Part shown: positions 1 through 13,034 of the stretch, piece after piece
Layout of the letters: every line of letters begins with the position of its first letter
Position numbering within the stretch: the stretch's first letter is position 1
Origin: Portunus trituberculatus
Lineage: Eukaryota > Arthropoda > Malacostraca > Decapoda > Portunidae
NCBI RefSeq assembly: GCF_017591435.1
Contig: NC_059281.1
Location: forward strand, 10,475,902-10,539,901
Length of the DNA: 64,000 nucleotides
Reading direction: 5' to 3'
The notes under the pieces: generated by a model
Told to the model about the DNA's origin: nothing
Database searches by the model: none
The model's input: the letters and a program-made list of their open reading frames with translations, nothing else
Translations under genes and position numbers: made by a program

Positions 1-522
1 TTACCATAAACAAGATTTTAAATTGGATTATTGATGCTATCTAGTATAAATCTTTAGATGAAACAAGAAGTGAATATATTTTAATCACAAAATGCTAAAA
101 GAGAAATGAACTGAGAAGTCACAGGAGACATACATATTCCTGTGCCCAGCAGACGTCAGATGAAGGCAGTGGACAGCACACTTCTATATTAACCTATACA
201 TGTCAATAAAGACTGAATACAACATTAATCAGAGTTAACACAGAAAACAAAATTGAAGGAGAGTAAAGAAGACCACATATTGGAAGAGTAAGCAGACCAC
301 AGAGCATTCAGGACCAAGACCAATGGAAAGAGAAACATCAGACCACAAAGACCAGACAATATAATGAAAAACACTTGTAGAAACCAGCCAGAAGACCAGA
401 CGTCAACATGTGTGCATACGAGACCAAAGGACAAGAGAGAAAGCCCAACCACAAGATATGTACACACATACATAGCATACACACAAACATACACACAAAC
501 ATACACACTTACCCACATCTGC

Positions 523-1225
<703 letters not shown>

Positions 1226-1324
1226 CTGAGGACTGAGGCAGAGAGGCGGGGAGGGGTTGTGGCGGCGAGAGGAGTACAGGGACCCTCCACAGGTAGGTCC
1301 GCCACTTACCAAGGTACGGGACAG
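1226..1324 (-). CDS. Candidate exon H, donor uncertain (15 or 99 bp)
   Basis: An acceptor with a good tract (ctctccttccacag) opens a phase-0 frame that starts LSRTLVSGGPTCGG and continues to LCLSPQ before cag/gtcaac at 1220-1225. A stronger donor, gtaagt, follows only 15 bases in, which would make a microexon 1310-1324 coding LSRTL, with a further pyrimidine-rich acceptor about 80 bases on. The sequence is GC-rich compared with its surroundings. Both readings keep the phase of candidate exon G. No protein family is recognised. Confidence 0.3.
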
Positions 1325-4300
1325 CTGTGGAAGGAGAGCAAAGGTGTGTTAGTCAGTCTAATTTCAAGCAGAGCCATAACCATTCACACCCAGTGTGGCA
1401 GTGAAGTTGAGCATAATCATTACAAGTGACACATGCCAATTTCTTATATATGCTAAGCTCATTGTCAGGTAAGTCCTGACATATATTCTCTTTACTGAAT
1501 CTACTTTACTGACAGAAAAAAAAACCATATAATGATGAGTTCATCACTGAGCATGATAATTAATCATATACCAAACTCCTAAGTGAAATAACTTTGCTAA
1601 TTATAAACACTCCGTGACAGTAATTTCATATACCTTGGAGTTAAGCACTACATGTCAAAACAATAAATGTTCTTTGAAGTTATTGGGTACTAAGTAATAT
1701 TTTGTCACTTAAAGTCATTGAAGTATTAAGCAGTATTAGCTGCAATATCCTGTTGCTTCTGCTACAGGTGTATTTTCTAAAGGTAAACTTTAAAAGAAAA
1801 TCCATTAACATAACATCTATCATAATAATGACATTAATAGGACTGTAAGACTAAATACCACATATATTCATGTAGAGTCATTCACTAACCAGAACACAAT
1901 GTTTGTTTCAAATATTTAAGCAATGGTTAAAACTTTCAAATTTCTCAAAGTAACATATACCAATCTAGTTGCATGTGGAGTTCAAGTGTTTGAGTCAGTA
2001 TTACTGCAATCTTTCAAACTCAAAAACTTTACACTTGACTGCTCTGGATATACAACTTCACTTGTCACAAAGAGGGGAAGGTATGCATACTAAAGCACAA
2101 CAAACAAAAATATATTCAATATACTGAACTATAGTTCGTCTTGGTTTTGACATGTTCATTAGTAAATGGATCAAATGAGGATAATAGTTACTCAATCACC
2201 ACACACTCTCACTCTAATAAATGATGATATCCATCAACTGTTTTATCCAAGATAGTTACACAGTTAAAGAACAGCAATAATTGTTGGCAAGTGTACAAAT
2301 GTATCAATAATAACTTAATCATCCTAAACTCAAACATGTTATAAATACCACTAAAAACAAGGCATGAGATCAGAAATAAGCATGTGCATTGTACACTGAG
2401 AAAATGGAGTCTCATCACTGCATAATAAGGGTTGCCACAAAATCTTATACTAAATAATCTATATTTAACTGAATTTTCTCTAAGGTTTAGAAATGTAAGA
2501 CAACACAAGAAGACAGAAAACAGAGGGACAAAGTCACACACGATAGCAGTAACACTGGGTGGTCACAACACATAGAAGTAATGCAAGGGCCACAGGACAA
2601 CACTGGGGAAAAGAAAGGGAAGGGTCAGCACATGCTCCAAGAATCATCAAAAATCCCCATGACAAGAAGTCTTTTCACCCTCAACATTCAAGTCATTTCT
2701 ATTATCAAGACATATTCTGCAGCTTCCCAGTAATGTCCCAACTACATATTCCATACAGTCATGATGTTAGCAGTCAACTCCAATAATAATAAAAAAAAAA
2801 ATCACTGGAGTTTGAAGTAGAATTCACAAGACTAAGCTTAAAAACTACCGTTATCTAGATGCAAATTCTAAAGATGTGCATATCTGGTGCTGACACAACT
2901 GCTTCAATCAATCTCATATCAAAGTTAGTCTAAAAAGTCAATAAGAACCTGACAAAACCAAGAAAGGAAGTATTTAAATATTTATCTTTTTTCACTCACT
3001 TCAGTTGGTATATTCAACTCAAATCCAAATCACACTCCAAAACCAAAGGTGTCAAAATCTACAACACACACCTCACTATTATCAAGATTTCTCTGGCACT
3101 ATTTAGGTTTTCTTGGCCTTTTCCTTGACTCTTCTATTAAAAATCATGATTTACTTAGTATTACTATGAATTGCACTTCATACTAATGCACAAAATGGCC
3201 TAAGACACAGACAGCAAGGAAGGAGAGAAGAAGACAAGTAAGAAAGATTAAGCCAACATGCAGAAATGGTGACATCTGCAAAAGTATCACAGGTATGCTA
3301 CTTCTCTGACTTAAATATAATATATCTTATTTAGAATTACACTAAACCTGTATTGATATTAGTTTTGAATAAAATAATTATTTGTCTAAAGGTATAGATT
3401 TAAAGTTCACATCACTATATAGAGCAACTTATCTTTTAGATAATTACAAATATGTACAGCAAAGCCTCACTGATTTATGCATTGTTATACAGGTAGAAAT
3501 CAAGAACATTATTAATGTAAGTCATTGTCAGGGAAAATAAATACTTTGAATTAGTCTCTCCATAATCAGGATTGAAAAAAAAAAGAACTTATCTTTGCCA
3601 CATCACAACAGACCCACACCTTATCTATCATAATCAATGTCTACTCCTTTATGTTGTTTCTGATGTCCAGTCCAGTCATTCTCATCATTACCCACTCTTC
3701 TTTCACACTTTCTATACCATCCTTTTATAACATTTATTGCACTACTCAGACAACATTTCTAGTGCTAATTCTCTCTATCTCTTCACTGCTTTGACCAAGA
3801 TCCTCTCACACTGTTTGCAACTCATTCATTCAGTTTTCCTTCTTTACTCGCATGTTTCATGTTTCAACCCCATAAAATACTGTCCTTACAAGAACTCCCT
3901 CATAGAATCTTACCTAGTGTTTTACAACTCCTATCCACAATTTTCTATTTCATTTATTCACAATATATGACAATATTTAGTAACAATGACAGTTTTCCTC
4001 AGGACATTTAAATAATCAATGCCTATCAGAACCTCTACAAGACTGCTCATAAATACCACACCACAATGTAATTCAGTTTCATTTAGTTTGCAATAGCACT
4101 ACATATAATGCTGAGAGGTGGAAGAGAGAGGCAGGGAGGGGGAACACTTGTTACAATTCCACCCAACACTGGTGTGGTGGTGTTCCTCAGGATCTGGGTC
4201 AGTCCAGCCCAAGGGACTTGCTTGAGAGGGAGGGTGTGTGCTGCTCAACTCAGAGGCTGCCTGGTTACCTTTTGTTGCACAACACTTTAGTAACATTCTC

Positions 4301-5074
4301 ATTGCTGTTTACTGCCACTACCACCACATGAATACTTCACTACACACCATGTCTTGTTCTCTGGTATACCTGGTCACCAAACAACATAACACTAGACTTA
4401 CTGCAAAATTAACAAACATAACAGCAACTGCAGTGTTATGTTATTTGATGTCATAGATCAAGTTGTCACAGTTGCAATTTTAGTCACGTAGTTTTTTTCA
4501 AAATTGGGAGAAAAAATGCATGAAAAATATTGTTGTGTCACATGTTTAATGAGTTACATGCCCAGCTTGAAGCTCCAAGGCTAACTGTGAGGTGTGCGTC
4601 TGTCTGTTCCTCAGAAAATCTGAGTCTGGGATGCTTTAAGTGTCAGCTAATATGTCTGTCTGGGGAACAAGCTGTTAAGCAGCATTATATGAAATTCTAA
4701 AATGCAATGGTTTTCATTAAATGTCGGTTTTTTCGTTAAAAGTTTTACATTCCAAAATAAATGCAAAGTTACTTATCTAAAAATTTTTGAAAGCACTGCA
4801 TCCAGTATTTATACTATTGTATGTAGTAATTAAAATCAAATGCATGTGATAATCATTATTAAGAGCACGTGCTTTGCGTAAATGTGATGATTATTAAATT
4901 TTTCATGCAATTCAAAAAGCAGTAATAAAAACTTATGTACAAAAATAAAAAATTCAAAATAAAATAACGCAGTGGCAAAAAAAACATGCCAAAAATGTAG
5001 ATCTATTGCGTGTATGCGACTGAGATGCGGTGAGTCCCAGAGGCGTCATGCTCTCGAGGAGGAGGGAGACTTAC
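1325..5074. other. AT-rich DNA, candidate intron G-H
   Basis: It is mostly unique AT-rich sequence with only short homopolymers. A GC-richer island at 4108-4285 has an open minus frame and a strong pyrimidine-AG site at 4111-4112. A possible decayed LINE piece lies at 3840-3990. Confidence 0.55.
3840..3990 (-). pseudogene. Possible decayed LINE fragment
   Basis: The minus strand around 3855-3890 reads TVFYGVET, then a stop, then NMRVKKEN. This resembles the YGVETW motif near the end of many LINE ORF2 proteins. Stops interrupt it and nothing else is conserved. Confidence 0.3.
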
Positions 5075-5119
5075 CGCCTGGGAGTAATGCAGGTCCAGGG
5101 AGCGGCGTGGGCGTGTGGG
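5075..5119 (-). CDS. Candidate 45-bp exon G of the SCYL2-like gene
   Basis: A 45-base segment lies between acceptor cttgcccacaccag and the consensus donor gtaagt. It is symmetrical (phase 0 to phase 0) and translates as PTRPRRSLDLHYSQA, with one more RRxS motif like those in exons E and F. Exon F ends in phase 0, so it fits directly. It sits in a small GC-rich island within AT-rich sequence. It is too short for homology; the call rests on splice sites, phase and composition. Confidence 0.45.
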
Positions 5120-5749
5120 CTGGTGTGGGCAAGACAACACCACTTTACTACACACTATACACCCACACTTTAATCTCCCCCTTTTTGGGTGCCTTTCTTT
5201 TACCCAATGTGTGCGTCACCTCCCACTTGAGACTGAATGACATGTCAGTGATATTCTATCTAAGAACCAACTAAATATTTCTATACTGAATGACATGAGT
5301 TATGAAAAAGCAAACTTTCTGATAGTGATCAAGCCACACCAAAGTATTGCCTAATATAAATAAGAAAAAAAGTAACTTTCATAAACTTAGTTTTTGCTAA
5401 TAAGACTCAAGAAAAAAAAAATATGCCGAAAGGTTATCATCTCATGGATAAGATGAATGCCTCTGTACAATAAGCAAAATATAACATATAAATATTCAAC
5501 TTATAAGAATTTGCAAAAAAGAAAAAAAAAGCACACAGGTAACAGCAATCTGTGGCAGCAGGAATGGCCATCACCAGGTGCACAGTGTTCCCTCGCAGGT
5601 CCAGCAGAACGAAGGAGCAGGCAGACAGACACCAGCCTGCCACCAGCGCTCCACATTCATTGTAAGCAGATAACTCAATGTCTAGGAAGCTGCCAACTGT
5701 GTTTCTATTGATTTCAGCAGCTCACATATGGCTTACCACTGCAATAATA

Positions 5750-5875
<126 letters not shown>

Positions 5876-6233
5876 TGATGGAACAAACAGCTACAGTAGA
5901 TCTTTCTGTCTTTCATTAATGATATGACTAAAAGATATCCAAGATAATTCTTTTCCCATAACACAAATACATAACTGAGATGTTTGATAGTCTTACTCCT
6001 CATTTTCACATCTAAATACTTTCATTTATTGCAGTACTGTCAAGAACACAAATTTCAAAGATATTTTGGGTAGCATAAATAAACTGACAGTTGTGAGTGG
6101 CCATAACAAATTGTGATGGTGGGGTATACTGTACTACTATAACAAAGCTACATTAGATACAAACAATTATTATGCCACATTGGTGAATTGATGCCATCAG
6201 TTAATTATCTTAAAATTTTTTGTACTGCAATGT

Positions 6234-6354
<121 letters not shown>

Positions 6355-6371
6355 ACAAAGACAAGACTCAC

Positions 6372-6592
6372 AGTAGGAGGTGAGAGATTGGTGCAAGTGG
6401 ACCCGCGTCTTTCCGGCCCAATGCTGGAGTGACGTCGTACAGGCAGGGAGCCCGTGGAGGTCTCGCCAGGGGAGGAAGCAGAGGAGAGAGCCACCCGGAT
6501 CTTCGGTGGCATCATGAGCTCGTTGTCTGACAGTCTCCGGCCAATAGTGGCAGACTGTACTCTTAGGAGGTTTGAGTCCGGAGACGAGGGTC
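6372..6592 (-). CDS. SCYL2: SCYL2 homologue, probable exon F (Ser/Arg/Pro-rich tail)
   Basis: The exon is 221 bp: two bases complete a Gly codon, then 73 codons, ending in phase 0. The translation contains PSSPDSNLLRVQSATIG, RRLSDNELMMPPKIR, RRHSSIGPERRGST and NLSPPT. The acceptor is gtggactgcag with a weak pyrimidine tract; the donor is act/gtgagt. The phase matches exon E exactly, and composition and style (RRxS motifs, SP pairs) continue those of exon E. No homology to human SCYL2 is recognised, so membership in the gene rests on strand, phase and similar composition across an 8.7-kb intron. A (CT)n/(CA)n compound microsatellite begins 19 bases beyond the donor. Confidence 0.65.
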
Positions 6593-6788
6593 CTGCAGTC
6601 CACAAGGAAGTTCAGTTAGGATTGTGATGATGAAGAGGTGACAGAGAAGAAAGAGATGTATGAGCCAGGTGGTTGTGTGTGTATTTATTTAGGTGTGACA
6701 TATGGGAAAGGAGCTATGTCTGTTGTATTTGTTTGTCTGTATCTACTGATATCAGTTTTGGCCCTAAACTCATGTACTGTCTGTATGT

Positions 6789-6792
6789 ATGT

Positions 6793-6844
<52 letters not shown>
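6789..6844. repeat. (GT)n at the LINE 3' end
   Basis: An imperfect then perfect GT array directly continues the LINE end, so it is probably the element's tail ((AC)n on the element strand). Confidence 0.95.
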
Positions 6845-6846
<2 letters not shown>

Positions 6847-6888
6847 TTACCTAGTTTTACCTAGCTGTAGTTTTACAGGGCCTGGGCT

Positions 6889-7500
6889 TTATGCTCGTGT
6901 GGCCCTGTCTGCATATCTACACTTATCCAATCTTACTTCAAAAGTATGCACACTCGTTGCAGAGACTACTTCTTCATTTAAACTGTTCCACGTCTCAATA
7001 CATCTCTGCTGGAAACTATATTTTTTAATATCTCTCAGACATCTTCCTTTTCTCAGCTTTTTACTATGCGATCTTGTGCTTCGGATGTCATATTCTTCTC
7101 TCAGGATCAGTTTCTCATTATCCACTTGGTCCATTCCGTTGATCAATTTATAAACTTGTATCAGGTCTCCTCTCTCCCTTCTTTGTTTCAGGGTTGGTAG
7201 ATCCATAGCCTTTAGTCTCTCCTCATATGTCATCCCTTCAAATTCTGGAACCATTCTTGTAGCCATTTTTGTAGCCTCTCCAATTTCCTTATGTGTTTCT
7301 TTTTATGAGGGGTCCACACTACTCCTGCATATTCCAATCTGGGTCTTATTATAGTACTTATCAATTTCTTCATCATTTCTTTGTCCATGTAGTGAAATGC
7401 TACTCCAATATTCCTTAGCAAATTATATGTTTCTCTAAAAATTCTATCAATATGGCTTACTGGTTGATTGTTTTCTTCCATCGTCACTCCTAAGTCCTTT
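6889..7500 (-). pseudogene. C-terminal (thumb and tail) region of the LINE ORF2
   Basis: Two overlapping frames carry the end of the polyprotein. One at 7230-7487 has LISTIIRPRLEYAGVVW, typical of the region after the RT palm. One at 6889-7266 has YEERLKAMDLPTLKQRRERGDL, then YKLINGMDQVD and NSLNEEVVSATSVHTFE, the usual end of these proteins. A frame change near 7230-7266 and stops near 7490-7510 break the frame. Confidence 0.82.
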
Positions 7501-7599
7501 TCCTTTTAACTTTCTCCAGTTCTACTCCATCTCCCATCTTATAGATTCCCACAGGTCGTCTTTCACTCTTTCCCATTTCCATGACATGGCTTTTGTTCA

Positions 7600-8135
7600 C
7601 ATTGAATTCCATTTCCCACTTTTACTCCATTCCCAGATCTTATTTAGGTCTTCTTGCAGTATTTCACAATCCTCCTTTTGCTTTATAACTCTGCACAGTT
7701 TCGTATCATCTGCAAACAGATTTATGTAGCTGTTCACTCCTTCTGGCATGTCGTTAATATAAATGAGGAAAAGTATTGGTGCCAATACTGACCCCTGTGG
7801 CACTCCGCTTTCTACTGCTCTCCATTTGGACTTCATATCTTTAACTACCGTCCTTATTTCTCTCCCCCTCAAATAATTTTCTATCCATCTCAATGTGCTT
7901 CCTTTTAAGCCACCCTTCTCCTCTAACTTCCATAGTAATCTTGCATGTGGCACTTTGTCAAATGCCTTTTTTAAACCTAAATAAATACAGTCAACCCATC
8001 CCTCTCTCTCTTGTACTCTATCAACTATTCTAGAATAGAAACTCAATAAATTAGTTACACAAGACCATCTTTTCTAAAACCAAATTGGCTATTTGATATT
8101 AATTTGTTGTCTTCAAGGAATTTGATCCATTGTTT
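7600..8135 (-). pseudogene. Reverse transcriptase domain fragment of the LINE
   Basis: The open part (from about 8046 down) shows RT landmarks: KAFDKVPHARLLWKL, WIENYLRGRE, SGVPQGSVLAPILF, YINDM and FADD at 7705-7716. Further upstream WIKFLEDNKLIS and FGFRK continue the domain (8065-8135) in another frame, so there is a frameshift near 8047-8075. The usual catalytic Asp of motif A (LDxxKAFD) is Gly here (LGLKKAFD). Truncation, frameshift and the lost Asp mark it as inactive. Confidence 0.88.
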
Positions 8136-8146
8136 CTTTATTATTC

Positions 8147-8148
<2 letters not shown>

Positions 8149-8184
<36 letters not shown>
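8149..8184. repeat. (GT)18 at the SINE 3' end
   Basis: Perfect 36-bp GT array between the SINE body and the broken LINE 5' end; probably the SINE tail. Confidence 0.95.
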
Positions 8185-8187
<3 letters not shown>

Positions 8188-8482
8188 TCACTGTTTGATC
8201 TGCTGCAGTCTCTGATGAGACAGCCAGACGTTACCCTACGGAACGAGCTCAGAGCTCATTATTTCCGATCTTGGGATAGGTCTGAGACCAGGCACACACC
8301 ACACACCGGGACAACAAGGTCACGTGACAACTCCTCGATTTACATCCCGTACCTACTCACTGCTAGGTGAACAGGGGCTACACGTGAAAGGAGACACACC
8401 CAAATATCTCCACCCGGCCGGGAATCGAACCCCGGTCATCTGGTTTGTGAAGCCAGCGCTCTAACCACTGAGCTACCGGGCC
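8185..8482 (-). mobile_element. tRNA-Val-like SINE with (AC)n tail
   Basis: The minus strand starts with a tRNA-like head (8410-8482): ggcccggtagctcagtgg (A box), a loop with CAC in the anticodon position, and ggttcgattc (B box). A ~225-bp unrelated body follows and the element ends in aattacacac, running into (AC)n at 8149-8184. The anticodon stem has a C/A mismatch and the acceptor end is imperfect, so it is a SINE head rather than a working tRNA gene. GT repeats also flank its 5' side (8484-8504). A and B boxes would act as an internal pol III promoter. Confidence 0.8.
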
Positions 8483-10029
8483 ATGTGTGTATGTGTGTGT
8501 GTGTAGCTGAAAAGATCTAACAACATATATATTTTTGGGGGTATGAAGTCAGTAGATTACTATATTTGTTGATTATATTGCTCAAAAGATTACCAGCAAA
8601 ACTTGTGCTGAATAAAAGTATCCTAACATATTCCCTTTCTTGATTCACTTTTTAAATTTTATTCACATAAATAGAAAGACAAATTAATAAATGACGGCAG
8701 TATTATCATGATATAGTCTGTGAAAGCCATAAGACTACCTACTATAAAATTGGTTAAGCATAATGTCTTTAGTATTAGCCAATCAAGACTCAGAGCCGCA
8801 AGAAAAAAATCAACAATTCTTAAAACATATAATTCAATTAAATGATCCCATTTATCCATTATTTCAACACTTACAAAATAAGTATTATTGTAATTACCTT
8901 GTTAATCAGTACAGAATAATGAATGGCAAACAAATAACACTTCAAAAGTAACATTGTAATTAACAATAGAAAGCTTGCAAAGAGATAAAAAATGATGGAA
9001 ATATCCAAATATCAATGCAAAATTGCAAGAAGTTGACCAAAGTGAATGAAATGCTTCAGCTTACTCAATGCCAAGAGACCTGTGTAGAAAAATTAATGAC
9101 ATTAGATGGAACAACAAAACAGAAACAAACTTGCCAACAAACAGATCATCAACATAACACATAACATTACTAAAAGGAAAATGAAAGCAGCCAGCATACA
9201 AGACTGACTACCCAACTGACTGACTAACTGGTTAGCTGACTGACTGATGGACACATCCTTGCTTTCCTCTCGTCCCAAACATGTGCTTACTTTACTCTAT
9301 TCATTTCCTTCCCTTGTTGCTACCAAGCTAAGACTATATTCCATCATAATTTTACCTGCTCAAACTCACCTAGCCTATCAAATTTCACTGATACACAACC
9401 TATTCCCAGTAGTTCTCAATGCATACATAGACATGGTCTTGCCTCACCTATCTCCTGCAGTTCACATAAAAAAGACATTCAGCTCATAATTAATTGTCTA
9501 GATTTTAACTATTTAAATGTTTCAAATGTTTTTTAAATTCATCCTTGTTTAATGTTTGTTTTGGTCACCAACAGATCCTAGTTTACTTATTGATAATGTC
9601 TTGTTTAGTTTTGTTTAATATGCCGAGTTATTTGAGAGATTACATTCATACTGTGCAAATTGCAGAAAATGTGGAACAGAAAAGAGCAGACACTACAGAA
9701 CTTGTTCAACTAACATTTCAATAACATTAAACATGAAAACTGGTAATTCCTTTAAAACAAGCTACTGTAATGTCTTTGAAAAATTTGAATGGTTTTCCAC
9801 CAGCTCTCTCACTCTGCCTCAAATTCCACCCCTTGCCAGCCTCCCTAATGCAGACAGTGGTGAGAGCCGGGCTGGTGTGATGCTATGCCTGCCCAACCCT
9901 GTCTTTACTGACAACAGGAATAAACAGCAACACACAATGTAGCATCCTGTGAAGAGTGAGAATAATAAACATTACAAAGATCCAAGATTTCAGAAGATTA
10001 TGCACATGCGACACTGTTACATTGTGGCA

Positions 10030-10150
10030 GAGTGACCACCTTGGGTGGGGGTATGGTTCTGGCTCAAATATCAGATTAAGTCACCATCTCTCTCTCTCAG
10101 TGCAGCAACATTTTAACCGTTAGACAATATCTTCAGAAGGAATTATGTTC
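10030..10150 (-). mobile_element. Decayed tRNA-like SINE, weak
   Basis: The minus strand shows tgtctaacggttaaaatg, similar to an A box with its D loop, and about 55 bases later a B-box-like but corrupted tatttgagccagaacc. Only these two weak motifs support it. Confidence 0.25.
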
Positions 10151-11034
10151 CCCAGCTCTAAGCTCACCCTAGATAGGCTGCTTGTGAAGAAGGCTTATCC
10201 ATAACCTTAACACAACATCCAAAGTTACACAGCAGAGATGACAAAACTTTTGTCATGGAATATCTACAAGATCAAAATATTGAATCAATCCAGATTAGTT
10301 GTCAAATACTTTCAACAAGCAAATAACCACTGGTAAAATAATCAATGCCCATTTGCAATGTTAAAATGATCTAAAATTATGAGGAATTAAATTCCATTCT
10401 ATTACTTCAATTCTACTATATTTACTCAACTCTTTCAATAACTTTCAATAAACATTTTATACTGATCACTACAAATACAGTAACTTTTCCAAGAAACACA
10501 AAACAAAGGATACCAGGTAGTCCTGTAAATCAATTTAAATTCCCTAGATAATTTTACTTCTTATATAATTAAATATGAATCTCATATAAAGCATTCCACA
10601 CCTCTACATCAACAATATGAAGTAATCTGTCTTTGGATGAGTCAGAGTTGCCAACAGTGACAAAGAGGCCAGAAAATTACATTCCCACCCAAGGGATCAC
10701 ACACCAGTGGTTAAAAGTTGTAAATCCCGGAAATTGTGGGCTCATTCTGATTCTGGTCCCGTTTGAGTCAAGCATCTGATTCTCATTCTGGATGCTGACA
10801 GGCATATGGCACCACACAAATCAGGTATCCTAACTGGGCTCATATGTCAATGGGAACCACCAACTGTATCTGCATCCCTTCCCAGGCATTAACGAGGCAA
10901 TGCCACCTTCATGCACTCACCAATGTTGCTCTCCATTCACCTTTTTCACACACACAGTCAATTTTGCTTGCTGCACAGTCATTCCTCTTTCACTCACTGC
11001 TCCCTTCATGCAGCTCATCCACTCCAGGTGAGGC

Positions 11035-11241
11035 CTAGCTTCCTCTTAATCTTCCTCTGTGCTGTATTATTCTCTTTAATAGTTTTCTATTCTCTATGCT
11101 CTCCATAATATGCCCATACAATTTTAGCACACAGTGATCTACTCTTCCAACCAGCTGTCTTACACCACCACTTCTTTTTATCTCCTCACTCTTTGGTGAC
11201 TGAAACTGTACCATTACTTCTCCCCACCTATCAGCATCCAA
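11035..11241 (-). pseudogene. Fragment of a non-LTR retrotransposon C-terminus
   Basis: A 68-codon frame includes VGRVDHCVLKLYGHIM followed by ESIENRKLLKRI. This pattern (RVD..VL.WYGH.....RL.KR) is common at the end of LINE ORF2 proteins. No RT motif survives nearby. Confidence 0.45.
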
Positions 11242-12514
11242 GATAATCTACATTTCATAATTGATTTAAGAAATTGAGTGACGTTTAATTAATGAGACAA
11301 GTTTCAATTATTTTAAACACTGACATGCAACAGGACAAAAATCATAAGTGCACCAAATTTTAAACATTATTTTTCAGGCAACCATGAAAATACTTTGCAC
11401 TCTCAAGGCACACACACACCACTTATTATACTTTGTGATAGAAAAGAAATGAAACTTAGCTGCAAGAGAAGTTTTTTCATGAATAGTGCTTTAGAATTTA
11501 GCTGAAATTTATGTCACTTGCATTCACCACACTACCACACTAACTCACCAAAACTACCACACTAACTCGCCAAAAAAAAAAAAAAAAAAGAGAAAGAACA
11601 GATGCATTAAAAAACATGAATATTAATTAATGTTTTATGAATAATTAGTTGGCTCATCAAATACTATTAAAAACCTGACTTTTAAAACTTGACAGTATAA
11701 TATACATATGTCACGAAAACGTCATGGTAAGGTAATGACAATTTTATTTATTGTGACTGCTTTCAACTGTGTTCAAGCAATGAAACCCAACAAGTTAGCG
11801 GTGTCATAGAAGTTAACAATATCAATATTTTAACAAGGATAAGTCATTCATGCAATGGTGGAAAAGTAAGAGAAAGCTGTAATGAGAGCAAGGATGAAAC
11901 AAAAATGAGAATGTCCGACACACGCTGGCTGCCTGACAAAGACCAACACAATAACAAGAGTATAACAAGACCCTGGCGTGGTGCAATATTTCATCACGTG
12001 CAGCTTTGCTTGACGGCAATGAATGCAAGTGGTAGCAGTTAAATGTGAGGGAGAAGTGGGAAAAAAGTGCAAACGAAATATGCATTACACTGCAACTAAG
12101 TTTATCTTATAAATATTATTGGTGAGTATTCAATGCACATACACCCGAAAGACTATGCTGTGTGGCAGCTCCGTGAGGGCTACGGTGTGGTTGAAGCAGA
12201 GCGCCGCATTATGCCCCTTCAAGGAAATCACAACACTGTCTGGTATCTGGTATTACTCGCAAATTTAGGAAGCAAAAGTAAGCCATGATGCACACACAAG
12301 TCGAACTAGTCTCTTCCGTTTCCGGTGTAACGGTGATAACTCAAAAAGCCTGAAATCACAGTCCGAGACTCAGAGCACTGAGCGTCCCTGGTGACCGTGT
12401 AAGCAGGTATAGAAATGGTAGAAACTAGAAAGTTAGAAATTGGCGTGGTTCACCCTCTCAAGAGAAACATGCAGTAACTCCCGGCATTGGGGGCTCTCAT
12501 TGGACGACCTATAG

Positions 12515-12758
12515 TCCCTATATGTTTCTGTGATTCCTAATTGGGATGGGAAATCTCACTTAGCTTTAATGTTTTAGAAACTATTTTTCAGCTTCCTACT
12601 TTAGTATAGTTCTTAATACTCTCTAATAAAATTTAATTTTCCATTGTCAGTTCTATTAATTTTCTTTTTCCTCTGACGTTTCTCTATTCAGAGTTTGGCG
12701 TCTTTTCCAGACTCTTTCCAATTTTGTTGCTTCCTCTCATTGCAACTTTGCCACAGTT
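12515..12758. repeat. Interspersed repeat R1, copy 1
   Basis: About 245 bp starting ccctatatgtttctgtg and ending ttgccacagtt recur at 18455-18707 in the same orientation with few differences. No coding frame or tRNA box is seen. Short direct repeats of about 36 bp flank this copy (12473-12506 and 12779-12816), both containing gggctctcattggacg. Confidence 0.85.
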
Positions 12759-12816
12759 ATGCCGTGACACGTCATTTAAGTAACTACCGGCATGCACGGC
12801 GGGCTCTCATTGGACG

Positions 12817-13034
12817 TTTTTTTTTTTTTTTTTTCGTTCGTGATACGTGATTTATTTTATAAACATCACAACTCCCACAGGACCCGCAATGCCCTACTGT
12901 TGTAAACAACCACTTGAAAAAGGGGAGGAAGATTGAGAAAAACATGCTCGCAGGACTTTTCTGACGTTGTGTTGATTTCTCCAAAGCATCATAAGCCAAT
13001 AAAAACCTCACACGAGAAAAAAAAAAAAAAAAAT
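12817..13034 (-). mobile_element. Possible retrocopy with poly(A) tail
   Basis: On the minus strand an AATAAA (12851-12856) lies 16 bases before an 18-base A tract (12817-12834), as in a reverse-transcribed polyadenylated RNA. The upstream side begins after another A/T homopolymer (13017-13034). The body has no recognisable protein; an open frame of 75 codons covers it. Confidence 0.4.

Larger units (their letters stand above)
6845..8147 (-). mobile_element. 5'-truncated non-LTR retrotransposon (LINE), decayed
   Basis: The minus strand carries reverse-transcriptase and C-terminal segments of a non-LTR element in the correct order but in shifted frames. Its 3' end reads ctaggtaaatac and runs straight into an (AC)n array (6789-6844 on the plus strand as GT), as expected for LINEs with simple-repeat tails. 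The 5' end is lost within the RT domain at about 8147, where it abuts the (AC)n tail of a SINE. Jockey/CR1-like affinity is suggested by the motifs; I cannot assign the clade. It lies inside the long intron between exons E and F in the same orientation as the gene. Confidence 0.85.
8505..12470. other. AT-rich intronic DNA
   Basis: Non-coding apart from the weak SINE (10030-10150) and LINE fragment (11035-11241). A cryptic GACT-rich run lies at 9205-9250. A GC-richer patch at 9805-9945 has no clear exon. Confidence 0.6.

Noticed and set aside
5437..5643. Minus frame with VLLDLRGNTVHLVMA as a further exon
   Set aside because: No convincing acceptor or donor; all frames are partly open because the patch is short and GC-rich.
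8410..8482. Functional tRNA-Val gene
   Set aside because: The anticodon stem has a mismatch and the sequence continues into a SINE body with an AC tail.
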